This document shows, piece after piece, positions 1-8,416 of a DNA stretch of 33,109 bases. The position numbers and the translations under genes were made by a program. Positions within the stretch are counted from its first letter, which is position 1. The number at the start of each line of letters is the position of its first letter. Below the pieces are notes generated by a model, which was not told where the DNA came from, did no database searches, and worked only from the letters and a program-made list of their open reading frames with translations. Origin of the DNA: Pseudolabrys sp. (lineage in GTDB: Bacteria; Pseudomonadota; Alphaproteobacteria; Rhizobiales; Xanthobacteraceae); NCBI GenBank assembly GCA_019689975.1, contig JADGGK010000033.1:1-33109 (forward strand). Reading direction: 5' to 3'.

Positions 1-36
1 CTAGAGGCCGCCAACACTCGATGGAGGACGTCCGCG

Positions 37-867
37 GTGCAGGACGCCGTCACGCTCGCCGCAACGCCGCAACTGGAAGGCCGCGTCCGCGGCCGCCTGC
101 GCGCAATCGCGCGTAACCTCTTTCCGTTTCTTGTCATGGGCGGGTTGTGGGAGATCGTCGCCCGCTCCGGCGTTTTCCCGCGCAAACTTTTTCCGCGGCT
201 TGAGGATGTGGGAAGGGCTTTCGTCGATCTTACCGTTTCCGGGGTGCTGCCGCACCATGCAATCGAGACCTTGCTGCGCCTGCTGTCCGGATTTGCCCTC
301 GCCGCGGTCGCTGGCGTGACGCTCGGCGTGTTGATGGGCCGCACGCGGCGCATGGAGGATATTTTGCTGCCGCTGGTGAGTATTCTGGCACCCATTCCGG
401 GCCTCGCCTATGCGCCTTTGTTTCTGCTCTGGTTCGGACCGGGCGAGGTCTCGGCCGTCGCATTGGTCGCTTTCGTCTCTGCGTTCGCGGTGATCTTCAA
501 CAGCTGGACGGGGGTCAAGGCGGTCAAGGAAATTTGGCTCCGCTCGGCAGAAGCCATGGGCGCCGACAGGCATCGTTTGTTCTGGAACGTGATTTTTCCC
601 GGTGCGCTCCCGTATATCCTGACCGGGCTGCGGCTCGGTTTGGCGCAGGCTTGGCGGATCCTGGTCGCGGTCGAAATGCTTGCGTCGGTACCCTGGGGTC
701 TCGGTTGGCTGATTTTCGGGGCGCGCGAATTTCTGAACACAGACGCGATGCTGGCAGGAATTATCGTGATTGCGCTGATCGGCATCGCGCTCGAAAAATA
801 TGTCTTTCAGCGTATCGAGAATTACACCGTGGTGCGTTGGGGGATGATGGAGCCAAACGCGCGATGA
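37..867 (+). CDS. ABC transporter permease, SsuC/TauC family (first of two)
   Basis: This is an inner-membrane permease of the nitrate/sulfonate/taurine (BPD_transp_1) class, 276 aa, the usual length for SsuC/TauC proteins. About six hydrophobic segments are visible. The cytoplasmic EAA-type loop reads AEAMGADRHRLFWNVIFPGA near residues 177-196, the contact site for the ATPase. The GTG start at 37 is chosen because GGAGG lies at 23-27. The frame stays open to the left edge, so a longer N-terminus cannot be excluded. Its stop overlaps the start of the next permease (ATGA at 864-867), which suggests translational coupling. It heads an operon of two permeases, an ATPase and a binding protein. 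The substrate cannot be read from the permease. Confidence 0.9.
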   Translation: MQDAVTLAATPQLEGRVRGRLRAIARNLFPFLVMGGLWEIVARSGVFPRKLFPRLEDVGRAFVDLTVSGVLPHHAIETLLRLLSGFALAAVAGVTLGVLMGRTRRMEDILLPLVSILAPIPGLAYAPLFLLWFGPGEVSAVALVAFVSAFAVIFNSWTGVKAVKEIWLRSAEAMGADRHRLFWNVIFPGALPYILTGLRLGLAQAWRILVAVEMLASVPWGLGWLIFGAREFLNTDAMLAGIIVIALIGIALEKYVFQRIENYTVVRWGMMEPNAR

Positions 868-1664
868 CCGGCGTCGCTCAGGCTGTGCAAAACCGTCGTT
901 CCATTCTGCGCGCCGTCGCAACCATTGCTGCCGCGGCGGGGGTTTATCAGGCCCTCGCGATGAGTGGGGTGTTCGCGCCGGCACTGCTGCCGAAACTGCA
1001 GACGATCCTCTCGACGCTCATCGCGATGCTGGCCGACGGAACGATGGTCCGCCATGCCGCCTACACGCTTTACCGGGTGTTGTTCGGTTTCGCGCTTGCG
1101 ACCGCTGTCGGCATTCCTCTCGGCATAGTGATGGCGCGGTTCAAATGGGTGGAGAATTTTTTCTTGCCGTTGGTCAGCGCGTTGATGCCGATCCCTTCAT
1201 TCTCCTTGGTGCCTCTGTTCATGCTTTGGTTCGGGATCGGCAATCTCACCACGATCCTGATCGTCTTCTACGCTTCGACCTTTCCCATGTTGTTCAATAC
1301 CTGGACCGGCGTGCGCGCGGTCAATCCCTTGTGGTTGCGTGCGGCGGGATGCATGGGTGCCGATGAACGCAAGCTGTTCTGGAAAGTGATAATCCCGGGG
1401 GCCTCGCCCTTCATCATCACCGGTATGCGACAGGCCTTCCTGCGTTCATGGATCGCGGTGGTGGGCGCCGAGATGATTGCCGCCTCCGATTGGGGCCTCG
1501 GCTGGGTGATTTTCGATGCCAAGGAATTCCTTCAGGCCGACGTGATGATGGCCTCGCTCGTGATGATCGGTGCCATTGGCTTCGTGTTTGAGCGCCTGGT
1601 CTTCGGGTCCCTGGAGCGGCTGACGGTATTGCGTTGGGGCATGGTGAGGTTGGCGAAAGGATGA
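864..1664 (+). CDS. ABC transporter permease, SsuC/TauC family (second of two)
   Basis: A second permease of the same family, 266 aa. It is clearly homologous to the upstream one but not a recent duplicate. Shared landmarks are a PLVSALMPIPSFSLVPLFMLWFG-like core and an EAA loop (AAGCMGADERKLFWKVIIPGA). The ATG at 864 overlaps the upstream stop and is taken as the start, although the reading frame is open further upstream. Most SsuC/TauC systems use one permease as a homodimer. Two adjacent non-identical permeases with one ATPase suggest a heterodimeric channel, which is an inference. The next gene follows after 186 bp without a recognisable gene. Confidence 0.9.
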   Translation: MTGVAQAVQNRRSILRAVATIAAAAGVYQALAMSGVFAPALLPKLQTILSTLIAMLADGTMVRHAAYTLYRVLFGFALATAVGIPLGIVMARFKWVENFFLPLVSALMPIPSFSLVPLFMLWFGIGNLTTILIVFYASTFPMLFNTWTGVRAVNPLWLRAAGCMGADERKLFWKVIIPGASPFIITGMRQAFLRSWIAVVGAEMIAASDWGLGWVIFDAKEFLQADVMMASLVMIGAIGFVFERLVFGSLERLTVLRWGMVRLAKG

Positions 1665-1850
1665 AAAAAGATGACCGCGAGCCTCCGACACGAACCAGTC
1701 TTGCCCACCGGGGGCGCGGCACGAAAGCGGCAACGACGGGGCCTTGACCGGTCGCGCGGGGAATGCGGCGACCTTGCTTGCCGCCCTGTCGCCACTCGCA
1801 TGGGTCCCGCGTCGCCGCCACGGATTGCGCGGGTGTAAGCGGGGTCCGGT

Positions 1851-2639
1851 ATGGTTCCGATCGAAATCCGCGAGGTTACGCTGATCTATGACACGCCGGA
1901 CGGCAAGGTGCCGGGCGTGAAGGACGTGAGTTTCAACGTCGACGCGTCGGAATTTGTTTGCATCGTCGGACCGTCCGGCTGCGGCAAGTCGACGCTGCTC
2001 AACATTATTGCCGGATTCTTGACGCCGGCGACGGGCGAAATCCGCATCGGCGGGAAACCGGTCAGCGGCCGCGGCATGGACCGCGGCGTTGTGTTTCAGG
2101 ACTTTGCCCAACTCTTTCCCTGGCGTACCGCGCTCGGTAACGTGTCCTTCGGTCTGGAGATGAAAGGGGTGCCGAAAGCGGAGCGTGAGAGAATTGCGCG
2201 CGAGCAGCTGCGTCTCGTGAAATTGGAGAAGTTCACCAGCGCCTATCCGCATCATTTGTCCGGCGGTATGCAGCAACGTGTCGCGATCGCTCGCGCTCTC
2301 GCCTATAATCCCGCCATACTGTTGATGGACGAGCCGTTCGCCGCTCTCGATGCGCTCACGCGCGATGACATGCAACGGCTGCTCGCGGACGTATGGCAAA
2401 AGACGCGCAAAACCGTCATCTATGTGACGCACAACGTGGCTGAAGCCGTGTATCTTGCGGATCGGGTCATCGTGATGACCCCACATCCCGGAACGGTGAA
2501 GACTGAGATCAGAATTCCATTGAGCCGCCCCCGCGATCCGTTGAGTGCCGAATTCATCGAATGGCAAAAGACCTTGTTGCGGGAGCTCGGGCAGGATGAA
2601 AATAGATCGACGGGCATTGGATACGAACCAACCACATGA
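1851..2639 (+). CDS. ABC transporter ATP-binding protein, SsuB/TauB family
   Basis: Cytoplasmic ATPase of the importer, 262 aa. Visible motifs are Walker A GPSGCGKST (40-48), Q-loop Gln83 in VFQD, signature LSGGM (136-140), Walker B LLMDEP (157-162) and H-loop His194 in YVTHN. There is no C-terminal regulatory (TOBE) domain, as expected for the nitrate/sulfonate/taurine class. An in-frame stop at 1836-1838 rules out a longer N-terminus, and GGGG at 1841-1844 is a plausible ribosome-binding site for the ATG at 1851. It lies between the permease pair and the binding-protein gene, which starts 13 bp after its stop. Confidence 0.93.
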   Translation: MVPIEIREVTLIYDTPDGKVPGVKDVSFNVDASEFVCIVGPSGCGKSTLLNIIAGFLTPATGEIRIGGKPVSGRGMDRGVVFQDFAQLFPWRTALGNVSFGLEMKGVPKAERERIAREQLRLVKLEKFTSAYPHHLSGGMQQRVAIARALAYNPAILLMDEPFAALDALTRDDMQRLLADVWQKTRKTVIYVTHNVAEAVYLADRVIVMTPHPGTVKTEIRIPLSRPRDPLSAEFIEWQKTLLRELGQDENRSTGIGYEPTT

Positions 2640-2652
2640 AGGGAGGAGAATA

Positions 2653-3642
2653 ATGACGACCACTGGCAGGATCACGCGCCGCCAGGCGCTTGCCGCGACC
2701 GGCGCCGGCACACTCGCCCTTGGACTGGGCATGCGGCCTGCGCTGGCGCAACTCGCTACCGTGCGCCAGGGTTATCAAACCAATATGTGGGGCATGCCGA
2801 CCTACTACCTTCTGCATTCGGGTGTGTTGGAGAAACACGGGGTCAGAGCCGAAGAGTTTGCCGTGCCGTCCGGCAACCTCACCATGCAGCAGATGGTGGC
2901 ACGGCAGGTCGACATGGGCACCTATGCCGGCCCTTCCTTTGCCATTGGTTACGACAAAGGAGGTCTCGTTGCCATCGCCATGATCGAATATGTCGGCAAG
3001 ACCGCTCGCGTCATGGGACGCAGGGATCTCGGCATGAAGAGCGTGGCTGATTTGCGTGGCAAGAAGGTTGCCAATCAGACCGGATCCTCCACCGGCAATA
3101 TATTCGTCGACCAAATCGCACCCAAGTACGGGCTCAAGAAGGGGGACTACCAGGAGGTCCGTATGAACGTGAACGACATGGTGGCCGCCCTGGCAGCCAA
3201 AACGGTGGACGCCATGGTGAACGTCGAGCCCTATAATGCGATTGCGGAAGCCGAGGGGCTGGCCAACACTCTGGAGGATTTCTACGCGTTCGACAAATTG
3301 CCGGTCTTCATGGCCGCCACGCCGGAGTTTGTCGATCAGAATCCGGATACCGTGGTGGCCTATCTCAAGGCCTGGCTCGACGTTGCCAAGGATTTCAAAA
3401 ATGATCCGAAGAAGGTCTCGGGTACCATCTATTCGTTCTATACCTCCAAAGGCTACAAGATGTCCCCGGACACTTTCGCCAAGGCGCTCAGTCGTGTGGA
3501 AGTCAATCCGGGTTGGCCCGGCGACCTCGAGCCCTACATGACGCATCATGCGCAGATCCTGCTTGAGACCCACAAGATCAAGGCGGTCCCGGACTGGCAC
3601 AAGGCTTTCCGCAAGGAGTTCCTAAAAAAAGCCATGACTTAG
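2653..3642 (+). CDS. ABC transporter substrate-binding protein, NMT1/SsuA-like, Tat-exported
   Basis: Periplasmic binding protein of 329 aa that captures the ligand for the importer. The N-terminus ITRRQALAATGAG shows a twin-arginine motif (residues 9-10), followed by a hydrophobic stretch and a likely cleavage site after ALA near residue 32, so export by the Tat system is predicted. The mature part has NMT1/THI5-like landmarks: an early GYQTNMWGMP stretch, DLRGKKVANQTGSSTGN after the first lobe, and a hinge region DAMVNVEPYNAIAEAEG. The ATG at 2653 is preceded by GGGAGGA at 2641-2647. Family members bind sulfonates, nitrate, taurine, pyrimidine precursors or aromatic acids, so the ligand is unknown. 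Confidence 0.92.
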   Translation: MTTTGRITRRQALAATGAGTLALGLGMRPALAQLATVRQGYQTNMWGMPTYYLLHSGVLEKHGVRAEEFAVPSGNLTMQQMVARQVDMGTYAGPSFAIGYDKGGLVAIAMIEYVGKTARVMGRRDLGMKSVADLRGKKVANQTGSSTGNIFVDQIAPKYGLKKGDYQEVRMNVNDMVAALAAKTVDAMVNVEPYNAIAEAEGLANTLEDFYAFDKLPVFMAATPEFVDQNPDTVVAYLKAWLDVAKDFKNDPKKVSGTIYSFYTSKGYKMSPDTFAKALSRVEVNPGWPGDLEPYMTHHAQILLETHKIKAVPDWHKAFRKEFLKKAMT

Positions 3643-3808
3643 CACGCGGAGACGTCTCTTCCCCGACGCGCGCAAAACGAACAACGATGATGCCTTTCAC
3701 AGTGACGCGTCGCGATGGCGCATGTCGATGCTTGCGCCGATTCCAAACGTCGACGCAATGTGAATTGAACTTCTTCTCGTGAAATGAAGCAAATAATCGG
3801 AGTCCCGA

Positions 3809-5044
3809 ATGTCGACGGTCGAAAACCCAATGTCCCCCAGTGCCGACTATCCGATCAGAAACTTGAGGTTGCTCGCTCAAACCGATCTTGGGGGGTTCGG
3901 CGGCATGGGCGAAGGCATGTCGGTGCAGATTGCGAAAGACGGACGCCGTATTATTTGGCTGGCGCATGAAAGCGCGCCGAAGAATTTCACTGCCGTCGAC
4001 GTATCCGATCCACGCAAGCCGACGGTCGTTGTCCAGACCGATCTGCCGCAACCCTACATGCGGTCGAATTCGCTTGAGCTTTCCGGCGACCTGATGGCCG
4101 TGGCCTATCAGACGCGGGCGGCGGGGCAGAAGCCGGCGGGGTTCGAATTGTTTGACGTGTCGGTGCCGGAGCGTCCGCGCTCGATCTCTTTCTTCGATTG
4201 TTCTGGCGCGGGCTCGCGTGGGGTGCATCAACTCTGGTTTTGCGACGGCGAGTATGTGCACATGGCTGCGGGCGCGCCCGATTTCGAGCCGGCGCATCCG
4301 CTCGACGATCAGTTCTACCGCTGCATCGACGTACGTAACCCCTCAAAACCGGTCGAGGTCGGCCGATGGTGGATGCCGGGAACGCGAAAGGGCGAAACGC
4401 CGTTGCCGAGACACGCGCTGGACAAGGGTTACCGAGCACACAACACCAATGTTTATCCTCGGCGCGGCGATCGACTCTATCTCTGTTACATCGACGGCGG
4501 CATGTTCGTGATGGACATATCGGACAAATCAAGACCCAGGCCGGTCTCGCACTGGAGCAACTCCCCGCCATATACCGGCTTCATGCACACCGCGGTGCCG
4601 TTTTTTGATCGCGGACTCATCATCGTCACGGACGAATCAACGGAAGACAATGCCGCCGATTGGCCGAAACTCATCTGGATCCTGGACGCGCGCGACGAAA
4701 CGAATCTTGTGCCGATTGCGACATGCCCCATGCCGCCCGTCGACGCCCATAAAAAGCGCGGCGGTCGTTTCGGCGCGCACAATATCCACGAAAATCCGCC
4801 GGTACCCACGGCTTGGCAGTCACAGGACATCGTATTTGGTACCTTCTTCAACGGCGGCTTGCGCGTCTATGATATTTCCAATCCCTATCAGCCCAAGGAA
4901 GTGGCGGCGTTCGTTCCGCCTCCGCCCAAAGGAACGCCCGTCGGCGCGGTTCAGCTCAATGACGTGTTCGTCGACGAACGGGGAATCGTCTATACCGTCG
5001 ATCGCCATACCGGAGGACTTTACGTGCTGGAAATGGATTTCTAG
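3809..5044 (+). CDS. LVIVD-repeat beta-propeller protein
   Basis: A 411-aa protein with no signal peptide or membrane segment. At least five copies of the repeat core D(V/I)(S/R)xPxxP are visible near residues 64-72, 115-123, 173-181, 235-243 and 353-361, plus a degenerate one near 292. This is the signature of LVIVD repeats, which fold as propeller blades. Histidines recur at the ends of blades (H140, H151, H211, H260, H324, H328) and might bind metal or form an active site. LVIVD proteins have no established general function. GGAG at about 3799-3802 supports the ATG at 3809. The gene lies 166 bp behind the importer genes on the same strand, so shared expression is possible. Some relatives are secreted, and this one appears cytoplasmic. 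Confidence 0.85.
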   Translation: MSTVENPMSPSADYPIRNLRLLAQTDLGGFGGMGEGMSVQIAKDGRRIIWLAHESAPKNFTAVDVSDPRKPTVVVQTDLPQPYMRSNSLELSGDLMAVAYQTRAAGQKPAGFELFDVSVPERPRSISFFDCSGAGSRGVHQLWFCDGEYVHMAAGAPDFEPAHPLDDQFYRCIDVRNPSKPVEVGRWWMPGTRKGETPLPRHALDKGYRAHNTNVYPRRGDRLYLCYIDGGMFVMDISDKSRPRPVSHWSNSPPYTGFMHTAVPFFDRGLIIVTDESTEDNAADWPKLIWILDARDETNLVPIATCPMPPVDAHKKRGGRFGAHNIHENPPVPTAWQSQDIVFGTFFNGGLRVYDISNPYQPKEVAAFVPPPPKGTPVGAVQLNDVFVDERGIVYTVDRHTGGLYVLEMDF

Positions 5045-5119
5045 CTCGGCGAATGTCGCGAATGCGAGGCTCGGTCGCGCCACCGCAGCGACCGGCACGC
5101 CTTCAAGGGTGGTTCGGCC

Positions 5120-5962
5120 CTATTCGCGGTCTCTTCCGGTGATTTCCGCCTGCCAGGGCGCAACCTTGTGCTCGATCCAACCGATCAGCCAGTTGAGCCC
5201 GATCGCCATCACCATCAGGATGATGATCGGCACGAACATCGTGGCCGTGTCGAAATTGTTTGCTGAATTGATGATCACCGCGCCGAGACCCGAGATTGTC
5301 GTGAAGAATTCGGCGATCACCATGCCGACGACGGCGCGCCCCACAGCCAGACGCACGCCGGCCATGATATAGGGCAAGGTCGCCGGCAGAATAATGCGCC
5401 GCAGAATAACAATGTCCGGTGCAACAAAGGATTTCCCCACCTCGATAAGAGTCTTGGGTACGGCGGTCACGCCGAGCCAGGTATTGATGCAGATCGGGAA
5501 AATCGACATCAGGAAAATCACCGCGACCTTCACGGCGAAGCCCAAGCCGAGCCAGAGAATCAGAAGTGGCACCAGCGCGACGAGCGGCATGGCGTAGCCG
5601 GCCGTGACGTAAATGCCGAGCGACGCCTCGGCGACGCGAAACCGGCCGATGACGAGGCCGAGCGGCACGCCGACAAGGATCGCCAAGCCGTAGCCGATCA
5701 CGAAGGGCCGCAGACTTTCGTAGAGCGCACTGCTCAATTCACCAGTCACGAGCAGATGCCAGAATGCTTCGGCGATCGCGCTCGGGTATGACCCGAAGAT
5801 CGGATTGACGCGTCTTCCAAAGATTTCCCATAGCAGTAGAGCCGCACAGACCGAGATACACGTGATCACCCAGCGCGGAAGCAGGCGTTGTTGTGCCGGT
5901 TCCGCGATCGGCGTCGCGTTATCGTCTCTGGCATCTGCGGCGTCGACCATGTCACCACTCAT
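5120..5962 (-). CDS. ABC transporter permease, SsuC/TauC family
   Basis: Permease of the second NMT1-type importer, 280 aa, with a roughly 35-residue hydrophilic N-terminus before the first membrane segment (VITCISVCAALLLWEIFG). The EAA-type loop (EVGKSFVAPDIVILRRIILPA) lies in the second half. It is the last gene of the minus-strand set: binding protein (8058), ATPase (7041), permease (5962). The ATG at 5962 overlaps the stop of a possible 21-codon leader frame. A second in-frame ATG at 5950 is an alternative start. A perfect 12-bp tandem repeat abuts the start. It converges with the LVIVD gene across 75 bp. No strong terminator is visible there. Confidence 0.9.
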   Translation of the reverse strand: MSGDMVDAADARDDNATPIAEPAQQRLLPRWVITCISVCAALLLWEIFGRRVNPIFGSYPSAIAEAFWHLLVTGELSSALYESLRPFVIGYGLAILVGVPLGLVIGRFRVAEASLGIYVTAGYAMPLVALVPLLILWLGLGFAVKVAVIFLMSIFPICINTWLGVTAVPKTLIEVGKSFVAPDIVILRRIILPATLPYIMAGVRLAVGRAVVGMVIAEFFTTISGLGAVIINSANNFDTATMFVPIIILMVMAIGLNWLIGWIEHKVAPWQAEITGRDRE

Positions 5963-6024
5963 CTATAATTGCTGATATAATTGCTGACGCATGGACGGCG
6001 GATCCGGAATCCCTGATCGATCAT
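5959..6024 (-). CDS. possible 21-codon leader ORF upstream of the permease
   Basis: Just upstream of the permease on the minus strand there is an ATG at 6024 with an AGGGG stretch about 8 bases before it. The frame encodes 21 residues (MIDQGFRIRRPCVSNYISNY plus R). Its TGA (5961-5959) overlaps the permease ATG at 5962 in an ATGA junction, the usual geometry for translational coupling. The 12-bp tandem repeat encodes its SNYI-SNY end. There is no homology support, and frames this short occur by chance, so this is a weak call. Confidence 0.2.
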   Translation of the reverse strand: MIDQGFRIRRPCVSNYISNYR

Positions 6025-6261
6025 CCTTGTCGCCCCTTTCTGCAACCTCCCTTTCGGAACGAGGAGAACCATGCCGCGCATGGGCGTTACGCACGCGCAC
6101 CACCTTTGCCCTGCTCGTCCGACCGTTTGACCCCGTGGGGAAAGATCGGCGCAGAAGCGACGCGCGTGATGCCTGTGACGACGGCACACGAATGCTCGCT
6201 CTCGCCGATGTCCTGCGGTGCGAGAGCGGACCGACCGCGGTGCCAAGCATGCTGGCCATCC
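5963..6261. other. 299-bp gap between ATPase and permease genes
   Basis: An unusually long intra-operon gap for an ABC importer. Apart from the possible leader ORF and the tandem repeat near 5960-6024, I see no gene, no convincing hairpin and no coding-like frame. Open frames here look like chance frames in GC-rich DNA. A separate promoter or an mRNA-processing site for the permease could lie here. Confidence 0.5.
5964..5987. repeat. perfect 12-bp tandem duplication
   Basis: TATAATTGCTGA occurs twice head to tail with no mismatch, at 5964-5975 and 5976-5987, directly before the permease start codon on the minus strand. It is AT-rich compared with its surroundings. It could be a replication-slippage product, or a site whose copy number changes spacing in the 5' region. 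Confidence 0.9.
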
Positions 6262-7041
<780 letters not shown>

Positions 7042-7074
7042 CCGTTGTCTCCGCAACAACTCAACCGCACGTCC

Positions 7075-8058
7075 TCAATGACCGTCCACCAGCGCCAGCG
7101 CCTTCTGTCGATATTCGGGTGCGATCACGGATTTCAGGTCGAGCGGCGCCTTGAGCTTGCCGGCCTTGACCAATTGATCCTGGATCCAAGCGAATTTTTC
7201 CATCGGCAAGGGTAGAGTCGAGTCGACGGCGTGATGTGCCAAGGCTTGGTCGAAGACGAATGCCGGACGCGGATCGTCCGGCTTGGCGTGGATGAGGGCG
7301 CGCGTGAGCGCCACCGTTTCGGCCCGGTGCGCGAGTGCGAAACGCAGGGCGTTCATCTCGGCGGCAAGAAACCTAACCGCGTCGTCGCCCTTGGCGGCCA
7401 GAGTCTTGGCGCTCGACATCATGCAAACCCTGAGGAAATTCGGCAGCGCATCGCGGCCGGCAACCAGAAGATGGATGGACTTCGGCGCGGTAGGCTCATA
7501 TTCGTTGGATATGACGGCGGCTTGCACCACGCCGCCGACCAGGGCCTGATAGCGGTCGCGGTCGCCGCCGACGGCCGCGAGTTTAACATCCTTGGAGTCA
7601 ACGCCGTATTCTTCCAGTGCAAAACGCGCCAACATATCGGGCATCGAATTCGGGGCGGAGACTGCGATTACTTTTCCCTTCAGGTCTTTCACGCTCTTGA
7701 TCGCGTCAACGGCGTAGATGCCGTGTGGCACCACGATCCAGTGGCATCCAAGAATCCGTGCGTCCGCCCCTTTGGCATCGGCCGCGAATACGCCTTGCGG
7801 GCCGCCCTCGAAGCTGTCGAGCTCGCCTGCCAGCAGGGCCTTAAGCGCAATCTGGTCGTCCTTGAACTCCTCAATCTTCAGGTTGAGGCCCTGTTTTTTC
7901 GCAAAGTCGCGGGTTGAAACCATCAGGAAAATTCCGGCGTCGGCCTTGGCCTTGATAAGGCCGTGCCGCCAAAGGTGGTCCTGAGCCGCGGCGGGACCGG
8001 TCATTGCGGCCGCCGTCGCCGCCGCGAGCGCAATGCCGATGGCAACGAGAATGCGCAT
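7075..8058 (-). CDS. ABC transporter substrate-binding protein, NMT1/THI5-like
   Basis: Periplasmic binding protein, 327 aa. The N-terminus MRILVAIGIALAAATAAAM followed by GPAAAQD is a Sec-type signal peptide with a likely cut after AAA near residue 25. In the mature part, FEGGPQGVFAADAKGAD and a DLKGKVIAVSAPNSMPDML stretch fit the NMT1/SsuA fold. The ATG at 8058 has GGGAGGA four bases upstream. The frame is open further upstream, but nothing there looks coding. It is first in the minus-strand operon with ATPase and permease. The protein differs greatly from the Tat-exported one at 2653, so a different ligand is likely. The ligand is unknown. Confidence 0.9.
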   Translation of the reverse strand: MRILVAIGIALAAATAAAMTGPAAAQDHLWRHGLIKAKADAGIFLMVSTRDFAKKQGLNLKIEEFKDDQIALKALLAGELDSFEGGPQGVFAADAKGADARILGCHWIVVPHGIYAVDAIKSVKDLKGKVIAVSAPNSMPDMLARFALEEYGVDSKDVKLAAVGGDRDRYQALVGGVVQAAVISNEYEPTAPKSIHLLVAGRDALPNFLRVCMMSSAKTLAAKGDDAVRFLAAEMNALRFALAHRAETVALTRALIHAKPDDPRPAFVFDQALAHHAVDSTLPLPMEKFAWIQDQLVKAGKLKAPLDLKSVIAPEYRQKALALVDGH

Positions 8059-8416
8059 GAAGTCCTCCCTCAGGGTCATCTGTTTCAAGCCGCCTCCCCG
8101 CGTGCCCAAAAATCCTATTGGCGAGGGGGGCTCTCTTTCCGGTCCCAGTGTGCTGGACCCGCCGTGCTCGCGCAAGCGCAGCCAAGAAACCCGCTCCCCG
8201 TACCGCCACCCATGCGCGCCTCGATATTTTTGTTCGACAACGCGGATTCCGTGAACGGATCCATCGTTCTTACGCTCAACCGGACCACCCGCCGCATCGG
8301 GACCGGCAGGGATAAGCCCTCGCTTCACGCGCTGCCCGCGCGGGCTTCCGGCCACAAGCGGACATGCCACCCTGCGCGAGTCGGCTCACGCCATGTCGGA
8401 AAAGATCGGCGGTCGG
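8059..8416. other. 358-bp intergenic region upstream of the second importer
   Basis: The 5' region of the binding-protein operon (minus) and the downstream side of the MetF-like gene. It contains a GGTCC...GGACC inverted repeat near 8140-8158 and a perfect 12-bp palindrome GCCCGCGCGGGC at 8334-8345. Neither is followed by a T-tract. No gene, tRNA or recognisable riboswitch is visible, and I could not assign a promoter with confidence. Confidence 0.5.

Noticed and set aside
1-984. Long minus-strand open frame opposite the first permease
   Set aside because: It lies entirely opposite a well-supported permease gene, is rich in Arg, Gln and His, and shows no family motif. It is a GC-driven shadow frame.
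1665-1850. 28-codon frame starting just after the second permease
   Set aside because: It starts with ATGAAAAAAGATGAC at 1662 inside the previous stop region and has no family resemblance. It is too short to support.
1446-2732. 428-codon minus-strand frame opposite the first ATPase
   Set aside because: It overlaps the ATPase gene with all its motifs. The translation shows no domain, and high GC makes long antisense frames common.
2554-3600. 348-codon minus-strand frame opposite the binding protein
   Set aside because: Antisense to a gene with a clear Tat signal and a good ribosome-binding site. No recognisable domain.
8334-8345. GC palindrome GCCCGCGCGGGC as terminator of the MetF-like gene
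   Set aside because: Only a 4-bp stem with a 4-nt loop is possible and no T-tract follows. Such palindromes are common at this GC content.
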